This document shows positions 57,192 to 64,000 of a stretch of 64,000 nucleotides of DNA, piece after piece. Source of the DNA: Gymnopus androsaceus JB14 (lineage: Eukaryota; Basidiomycota; Agaricomycetes; Agaricales; Omphalotaceae); the NCBI GenBank assembly GCA_009733575.1, contig ML769513.1:62001-126000 (forward strand), given 5' to 3'. The stretch's first letter is position 1. Every line of letters begins with the position of its first letter. The notes under the pieces are model-generated. The model saw only the letters and a list, made by a program, of their open reading frames with translations, was not told the DNA's origin and searched no databases. The translations under genes and the position numbers were made by a program.

Positions 57192-58280
57192 TTAGAATGT
57201 GTATGGTCTCTTTACCGATCCAATCCTCATCCTTGTGTTATTGCCCACTCCTCTTTCAATACACTGATTTCTAATCTCCCGGATGCGCTCAAAACGGCGG
57301 TGTCCCAAGTGGTTGTTCTTTAGCACCCTCCAGGATCCTACGCAGATGCATGATATTTAACTTCGAAAGAGAGATCGCCTCTGAAAGTATAGCATCAAAT
57401 GCCTTCCAATGGTCCCATTGATGAGAGCCGGTGTAGTCAAGGGTCATTGTAATGGTCAGATGTTAGAGGATGAGGGGTGGATACATACTGAGCCTCGCTC
57501 CTAGGCATCATCAGCCAGTCGTCAGGTCTTAAGAACATCCAAGCTAAGCTACGAAGGTTTTGCTAACTATTTGATCTGAGTTCAATCCGGGTTTGAAGAG
57601 GGATGCCGTCCATGGAACAGAACTCCCCCATTGTCTGTAGTACATCTTGGACAGCTCAAGTGTAGATCCTAGATGAATGAGGTTAAAGTCTACTCAAGTA
57701 AGGCAATGTTGCAGCAACAAGGATTTTCAGCTCCAACTTTCTAAGATTGCTTCAGCATTGGAGCTACAGTCTGATAATCGAGTGCTGGAAGTCCAAATGC
57801 ACACGATTCGTGTTGTATAGACCGAGGCTGCAAAACCGTATCGGTTTGGATACCAGTCATCGTGAAACGTCAATTCATAGGCCTCCAGTGATTTCGCACA
57901 TGTTAGATTGTCAAATAATGGTGTAAATTCAGCGAATTTGAGATGAAAAATAGAGTGAAAGTGACTCGAGTCACCGAAGGAGCTCGGATCGTCTTTGTTA
58001 AAACCGCTTCAGCCGTAGAAGTGAATAATACATCTTGGTCAGCAGTTTGTATGACTTCGAGAACCAGCTACAGAGACCGTACGTAGGACGCTAGACGTGT
58101 ATCTCATCGAATAAGAAGAGTATTGGACTCTAAATACTCGGTGCATGCCGCTCTCGGAGACCGATGAATCGAAAGATGCCACATTGCGAAGGAGGAGCCC
58201 AAGCTCCTGCAACCAGACCGCAATTTCGAAGAGTCGCTGTATCGATGCATAGGAAGCGGTTCCACCATCGTGGTCAAGAG
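57192..58280 (-). pseudogene. Decayed F-box / leucine-rich-type gene
   Basis: Pieces of the C-terminal half of an Agaricomycete F-box protein on minus in shifting frames: SSFGDSSHFHSIFHLKFAEF and SLEAYELTFHDDWYPNRYGF (about 57980-57800), LPALDYQTVAPMLKQS (about 57790-57740), LTITMTLDYTGSHQWDHWKA with LRRILEGAKEQPLG (about 57465-57310), and RRFERIREIRNQCIERGVGN to a stop at 57192. Several frame changes, stops and the lack of an F-box suggest a relic, though some breaks could be the single-base insertions seen elsewhere. Confidence 0.55.
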
Positions 58281-58412
58281 CGAGCAGCGTGAGCGCTAAT
58301 CTGAGCGCTCAACTCTAACTCAAACCATCACTATCCTTGTAGCTTTTGTCAGTCCGCTCGTTGTAACTGTACGAAAGCATCGTATTCGCTCCTTTACGAA
58401 TAAACCAGATAC

Positions 58413-60309
58413 ATGGAATCTCTTAGTCCAGCTGGATGGTCATCAATCAGACCATGGATCCCACCATTATCACTTTCGGTTCGCGAGATTACTTCTGTCT
58501 CCGTCACCTTCGTTCTTTCTGCAGCAAGTTCAGATCCAAATTCTGAGACTGAACTATCACTTGCTGTTTTGGGAATATCTACTGAAGATTTACATGAAGA
58601 CGAGGACGGAGCTGACGATGAAGACGCGAGCGCTTCTGAATCGGAGGCGAAGAAAACGATCTCTGTGGTTTCCACTGCTTTGGCCGGAGGTTTATCCGTC
58701 GAGGTCGACAGATCTTCCTGGAGAAGAGTCTTCATTCGTATAGATGATAAGGCTGACGAGGCCGTGATAATTGTTTATGGCCTCATGCCTGGTCGTCAAT
58801 ACGAGATCGTGCTTGAACTCGTACAGGGAGGACAAACAAATAGCATTAGGCAACAAGTGACCACTGAAGGTACGTCCTACTGCCTGATGTTACATCTGCT
58901 TTCTCTTATAACTTTCTTCAGAGAATGAAAACAAGGATGCATCGCATCCGCCGGATACTGACTCTCTTGCACCACCTACATCTATCGGTGATAGCAACAG
59001 TACAAGTAGCTCACCTCGACCAAGTACTCCACCTGACAGTTCTGGAAACGTTTCCCAACCATCTTCCTCTCCCGGTTTCGGTTTTGCGCCGCTCACGCTG
59101 GAAGACCGTCTCACTCAGCTTCAGCACACCCTTTCTATGCTCAACTCGGAGCAGACTACCTTAAACGCCACAATAAAGACCTCTCGGCGTGATGCTCAGA
59201 AAGCTGATGCGACATTGCGTGCCGAAATCGACGTGCTGAAGCGGGCCTCGGAACGCTACTTGTCTTCTGAGCAGCGTTCCAAACAGAAAGTACTCGCATT
59301 GCAGGAAGCAGTCAAGCGGGCGCAGAGCGGAACAAAGGAAATGGAGGCTAGTGTGTTGGAGGTGAATAGCGAACTGCCAGGATTAAGGGATACGAAACAA
59401 AAACGGGAGGCGGAGCATAAGAAGGTGAAAGAGGAGGCTACAAAAGTACAACGAGACAAGGACGCAGAGGCAGAGCAGGAGCGTAAACGAATCGAGTCAA
59501 TGAAAAGCGAATTAAACTCTCTGGGAAAACAGATGGAAAAACTGGAAGCGAAAAAAGAGAAGCTTGAGGGCACTGTCATTAAAGAGTTGGAGGAGCAGCT
59601 GGAAAGCGTCGAAAAAGAGATGGAGATGTTGGAAAGGGAAGAAGAAGCCATATCACATGGGTCCTACTCTCAGTCGACTACATCACAGTTTGTCGGTCCT
59701 AGCTGGACTCCTTCGGGTCTTGGAGGACGTCACACCGAGGACGAGATAATACAGCCTTTTGCCCATGGAACAACAATTTCTCGGCCATCCCCTGGATCGA
59801 TCTCCAATTCCACCTCGCTACAACGACCCCGTGGGGTTGCCCATCCCAATCCCCTTCCTCATAATCCCCAATGGACACCCGTAACATCACCGCGGCAGTC
59901 CCAACACAATCCACACGCAATCAATCACATAAATCAACGATCTTCGTCCCTCCCTCAACCCAATCAGCATAGTAATAACCATCATCCTCACCAACAGCAC
60001 CAACACCATCACTCGCATCCTCATCACCCTATTCGACCCCATCAGCCGAGTCCAACCACTATTCTAACCAACCCAAATCGGCAAAATCTGAAAAACACGC
60101 CAGCAGGTTCTGGTGGCGTACCTGTGTCTCATGCAGGCGATTCCTCGGAATCTATATCGAATACTTCATCGCCCTCTCCTGGATTGGTATTCACACCGTC
60201 TGGGGTATCAAGTACGAGTGTATCTACGTTATCTAGTCGAGCCCCACCTTTCGAGCCCGGTCGTGGTATCGTCCAACGTTCAAATTCGCGCTCGCGCACG
60301 CGAGTGTAA
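58413..60309 (+). CDS. FN3-like plus coiled-coil protein, unknown function
   Basis: Two exons, about 610 residues as written. The N-terminal 150 residues hold a beta-rich, fibronectin-III-like segment (LSVEVDRSSWRRVFIRIDD, then VYGLMPGRQYEIVLEL), followed by a Ser/Pro linker, a coiled coil of about 170 residues (from LEDRLTQLQHTLSMLNSEQT to EKEMEMLEREEEA), and a disordered His/Gln/Pro/Ser-rich tail. The stop at 60307-60309 sits where another frame continues as SVIGAPGLGFVTTHVPRSGR and QSMGLLHSSSSQLAP to TAG at about 60441, so a small indel may truncate the tail artificially. No catalytic motif. Confidence 0.75.
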
Positions 60310-60597
60310 TTGGAGCACCTGGACTGGGATTCGTCACGACTCATGTTCCGCGTTCGGGTCGGATTGCCCTGGATCAGTCGATGGGACTTCTTCATTCGAG
60401 CAGCTCACAATTAGCTCCCATGGACAAAGACGTTCCGACCTAGTTGTGCCAGGTGGTCGAGCAATCGCTATAAACCTGACAGCATCTACTCATCGCACTT
60501 CGTAGGTTGTATGGACTTTTACGGCTATGATATTTACAAGACTGCATCTACGATACACGCAGAATTTGAAGTAATCATATTGCTCCTAATACATCAT

Positions 60598-62118
60598 TTA
60601 AGTACCATACTCAGCCTCCTCGAATAGTTTCACCGACTTGCACAACCCCTCCAAAGCAGACCACGGCCCTTTATACCCCAAACCACCTTGACTGGGAGGA
60701 AGTCGAGCCCGGGAGTCATCAGCTACCAAATTAATACAGCATTGCGCCATAAAAGCCGGCTGAACTGTTACCAGGTTTGCTCGTAGTGGAGGTAGGTATT
60801 TACCAATCCAGGCCAAGAAAAAATGCGAGCGCAAGTAATACTTTACAATGTAGTATCTCTCTATCAAATAGGATTGTAAAATAAAGGGGGTTGAGGCGAG
60901 CATGGCACACCTATGCTGCCCCCGAGAGAAATAAACCATAGCAGCCTGGTGGTCTGACCAGAAGAAAGGCTGGGCTGGATCGGTAACTGTGAAGGCTTGT
61001 CCCCCAATATCCGGGTTTGTGCTTTCGCCATTAGCAGAAGATAGTTCGACCAAGCGTTGTTCGTAGAGTAGATGCGCTAGCGAGCAATTTTCGACATAGA
61101 CATTGCAGAAATTCTGTTTGGAAAAAAAAGACACATTGTTTTGTCCTCGTAGGCGTTCCCAGAGGCCTCCGCCAGGACCGTATATCCCATTTCCGGGACG
61201 TATACATCCAGTACGAAGCACCCTTCCTTTCCCCTCCAACCCCGATGAACATTTATTGGCATTCCGCACCATAGTCTCCGCTTCCAGCTTGCTATGTGAG
61301 TAGCAACAAGCGAACTCTTCCAAAGTCTTGGGCAACTCGTTCAGTTCTTGGTCCCCTAAGACCTGGAAAAAATGTTTTGGCTCCTTCTCCAACCATGGAA
61401 TCAGCAACAGTCGCGTGTAGCGTTGTGCTACAGTTGCCGACGAGGTGAAGATGAGGATGGAAGCACCAATAGCGCGGGAGGCATTTATGACATGTTCTGT
61501 GCCGACGACGTTGAATTTATAAACGGGAAGAAAGGAACGATGTCTATCGTGGAATCTGAAGACTTCAGCGCAGTGAAAGACAGTGATTTCGGCGGTAGGT
61601 GAACTAGCGTCAGGCCAAGGAGCCTTGAATGCTGCTTCGGCTTGCTCTGACTTAGAGATATCGGCCGCTACAAATTGAACCTCTTTAGCTGGGCCGGAGG
61701 TAAATTCAAGTCGTGTCGGGGGTTGTTGATCAATAATCCGTATGTTGGCCGGTGATTCTCCCCGTTTAAGGAGATGAATAATTATCCAGCCACCAAGGAA
61801 TTCTGACTATGAAGATCTCATTAGTTTGGGAAGATAAAGCCGTAAAGAAGTGAACTCACTCCACCAACCACAATCGTACTTACGACCAGTTTTTGGCGGA
61901 AGATGCTCCTCGATAACCACAGGAGCTTCATCCAGCTTCTTGGCTACTGCATAAAAATCTGCCTTGCCCCATCGTACAGGTGACAATTCGAGTACACGAG
62001 AAGGAATCCGAGTTAAGGCGGTATTATTCACTGAGCAATACTTCGCATATAAATAAAAACCGACAGCTGTGGCGAAGAATATGGTCCAGAATAAGAGTCG
62101 AACGAGTAATGAGGCCAT
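60598..62118 (-). CDS. 3-beta-hydroxysteroid dehydrogenase/epimerase-family SDR (paralog 1)
   Basis: Extended SDR with an N-terminal membrane anchor. From ATG 62118: MASLLVRLLFWTIFFATAVG, soluble ELSPVRWGKADFYAV and VIEEHLPPKTGRKY, then across an intron IVVGGSEFLGGWIIIHLLK (NAD(P)-binding loop), VAADISKSEQAEAAF, FTSSATVAQRYTR, the catalytic ACCYSHSKLEAET (Tyr-x-x-x-Lys), RPGNGIYGPGGGLWERL and a C-terminal helical part ending EEAEYGT. Compared with paralog 2, one extra G (C61875 on plus) breaks KYIVVGG. The family acts on sterols or related lipids; substrate unknown. Confidence 0.88.
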
Positions 62119-62348
62119 GACAGCGCACGGAAAAGCAATACAGTAGAGGAAACCCGCGTGTCTTGCCTTATACATAAAAATTAGATAGCCGCCGCCATTG
62201 AAATGTTCATTCCAGTAACTGAGTCTGACAGCATGCATTTCTTAGGTCGGTCGGACGGACGATAACCTTTTACAGTTATGATATTTCCAAGACCGCATCT
62301 GCGATACACGCAGAATGTGAAGTAATCATATTGCGCCTAATACATCAT

Positions 62349-63937
62349 TTAAGTACTATACTCAGCCTCCTCGAATAGTTTTACCGACTTGTACAACCCT
62401 TCCAAAGCAGACCACGGACCTCTATACCCTAAACCGCCTTGACTGGGAGGAAGTCGAGCCCGGGAATCATCAACTAGCAAATGAGTATAGGATAGCGCCA
62501 TAAAGGCCGGTTGAATTGTCATCAGATTTTCTCGTAGTGGAGGTAGCAGGTATTTACTAATCCAGGTCGAGAAAAAATGCGAGCGCAAGTAATACCATAC
62601 AAGGCAGTATCTCTCTATCAAATAGGATAGTGAAATAATTGGGGTCGGGCGGATTATGGAGTAACTATGCTGCCCGTGTGAGAAATAAAGCATAGCAGCG
62701 TAGAAGTCTGACCAGAAGGCAGGCTGATCTGGATCGGTCACTGTGAAAGCTTGTCCCCCAATATACTGGATTTGTACTTTCGCCATTGGCAGAAGATAGT
62801 TCAACCAAGCATTGCTCGTAGAGTAGATGAGCTAGCGAGCTATTTTCGACATAGACATTGCAGGCAATTATGTTCGGGCAGAAAGATACATTGTTTTGTC
62901 CTCGTAGGCGTTCCCAGAGGCCTTCGCCAGGACCGTATATCCCATTTCCAGGACGTATACATCCAGTGCGAAGCACCTTTTCTTTCCCCTCTGATCGTGA
63001 TGAACATTTATCGGCATTCCGCACCATAGTCTCCGCTTCCAGCTTACTATATGAGTAGCAACAAGCGAACTCTTCCAAAGTCTTGGGCAACTCGTTCAGT
63101 TCTTGGTCCCCTAGGACCTGGAAAAAGTGTTTTGGTTCCTTCTCCAACCATGGATTCAGCAACAGTCGCGTGTAACGTTGTGCTACACGCGCCGAAGAGG
63201 TGAAGATGAGGATGGAAGCACCAATAGCACGGGAGGCATTTATGACATGTTCTGTGCTGACGACGTTGAATTTATAGAGGGGAAGAAAGGAACGGTGTCT
63301 ATCGTGGAATCCGAAGACTTCAGCGCAGTGAAAGACAGTGATTTCGGCACTAGGTGAGCTAGCGTCAGGCCAAGAAGCATTGAATGCTGCTTCGGCTTGC
63401 TCTGAACTTAGAGATATCGGCCACTAAAAGTTGAACCTCTTTAGCTGGGCCGGAGGCAAAGTCAAGTCGTGTCGGGGGTTGTAGATCAATAATCCGTATG
63501 TTGGCCGGTGATTCTCCCCGTTTAAGCAGATGGATAATTATCCAGCCACCAAGGAATCCTGACTATGAAGATCTCATTAGTTTGGAAAGATAAAGCCGTA
63601 AAGAAGTGAACTCACTCCACCAACCACAATGTACTTACGACCAGTTTTTGGTGGAAGATGCTCCTCGATAACCACAGGAGATTCGTCCAGCTTCTTGACT
63701 ACTGCACGAAAGTCTGCTCTGCCCCATCGTACAGGTGACAGTTCGAGTACGCGGGGAGGAATCCGATTGAGGGCAGCATCATTCACTTCACAATACCACC
63801 CAAAGAAACCACACATAGCGACGAATATGATCCAGACCAAGCGCCCGAATAATGGGAACAGGTTACACATAGCGACGAATTTGATCCAGACCAATGAGGC
63901 CGAATAATGAGAACAAGAGACCGAATAACGAGGCCAT
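62349..63937 (-). CDS. 3-beta-hydroxysteroid dehydrogenase/epimerase-family SDR (paralog 2)
   Basis: Tandem copy of 60598-62118 with the same structure: anchor from ATG 63937, VIEEHLPPKTGRKYIVVGG, YSYSKLEAET, RPGNGIYGPGEGLWERL, GGQAFTVTDPDQPAFWSDF and end EEAEYST. The N-terminal anchor contains an in-frame 54-bp duplication (63811-63864 and 63865-63918) giving two WI-x-FVAMC segments. Against paralog 1, extra bases are seen at 63891-63892, 63405-63406 and 62761-62768; each would shift the frame of an otherwise conserved protein. It may be functional if these are sequencing errors. Confidence 0.83.
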
Positions 63938-64000
63938 GACAGTTCACAGAAAAGCAATAGCCGCGTGTCTTGTCTTATAAAAATAGCCACGTAGCCGCCA

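Larger units (their letters stand above)
60520..63990. repeat. Tandem duplication of an about 1.75-kb unit
   Basis: Two head-to-tail units, each holding one SDR paralog plus 3' flank. The flanks match too (TGATATTTACAAGACTGCAT at 60527 against TGATATTTCCAAGACCGCAT at 62278, followed by ACACGCAGAAT and CTAATACATCATTTAAGTAC), so the duplication covers more than the coding region. Confidence 0.85.

Noticed and set aside
1..64000. CRISPR arrays, bacterial operons, prophage or viral genes
   Set aside because: No spaced direct repeats or such genes were seen; intron-rich eukaryotic structure throughout.

Overview
The window looks like nuclear DNA of a mushroom-forming basidiomycete (Agaricomycetes). 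Most genes are cut by many GT-AG introns of about 46-60 bp. The gene set also fits: a class I hydrophobin, a DUF6533 seven-helix protein, a CPL1-like secreted protein, F-box proteins with the coiled-coil plus 'RLPAETLSEIF' layout, a QDE-1-type RNA-dependent RNA polymerase, a BUR1/CDK9 kinase and LYS2 (fungal lysine pathway). No taxon was identified beyond that.

Layout. 1-6760: tail of an allantoate-permease-type MFS transporter, serine hydroxymethyltransferase, and a Ser/Pro-rich protein. 6763-16180: two membrane-anchored TAP-like alpha/beta hydrolase paralogs on the minus strand, flanking a seven-helix DUF6533 protein and a decayed UDP-glucose pyrophosphorylase, then VPS51. 17014-24258: an SDR, LYS2, a 235-bp PIF/Harbinger-type MITE and a P-loop NTPase. 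24314-30237: one long gene joining an RNA-dependent RNA polymerase to an SDE3/Upf1-like SF1 helicase, the most interesting locus. 30517-40274: zinc alcohol dehydrogenase, CPL1-like protein, glutathione S-transferase and a BUR1/CDK9-like kinase. 40275-45225: gene-poor, with a T-depleted tract, a dispersed repeat present in two copies (one carrying a nested foldback element) and a hydrophobin. 45309-60441: an F-box protein that begins with a piece of an MRG domain, a Gly/Pro/His-rich protein, D-amino-acid oxidase, a membrane protein, an MTH1-like Nudix hydrolase, two proteins of unknown function and a decayed F-box gene. 60598-63937: tandem 3-beta-HSD/epimerase paralogs.

Two window-wide signals affect every call. 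First, conserved reading frames are broken about twenty times by single extra nucleotides, often in short homopolymers, and only about twice by a missing one. Essential genes (LYS2, BUR1) are hit, so residual long-read sequencing error is more likely than mass pseudogenisation; affected genes are listed as CDS with the breaks noted. Second, at least six introns are best read as GC-AG. Introns were joined by eye from homology and splice consensus, without transcript data.

Few genes form one pathway. The RdRP-helicase fusion suggests an RNA-silencing (quelling-like) enzyme that couples unwinding to double-strand synthesis. The hydrophobin, CPL1-like and Gly-rich proteins suggest surface or wall roles.
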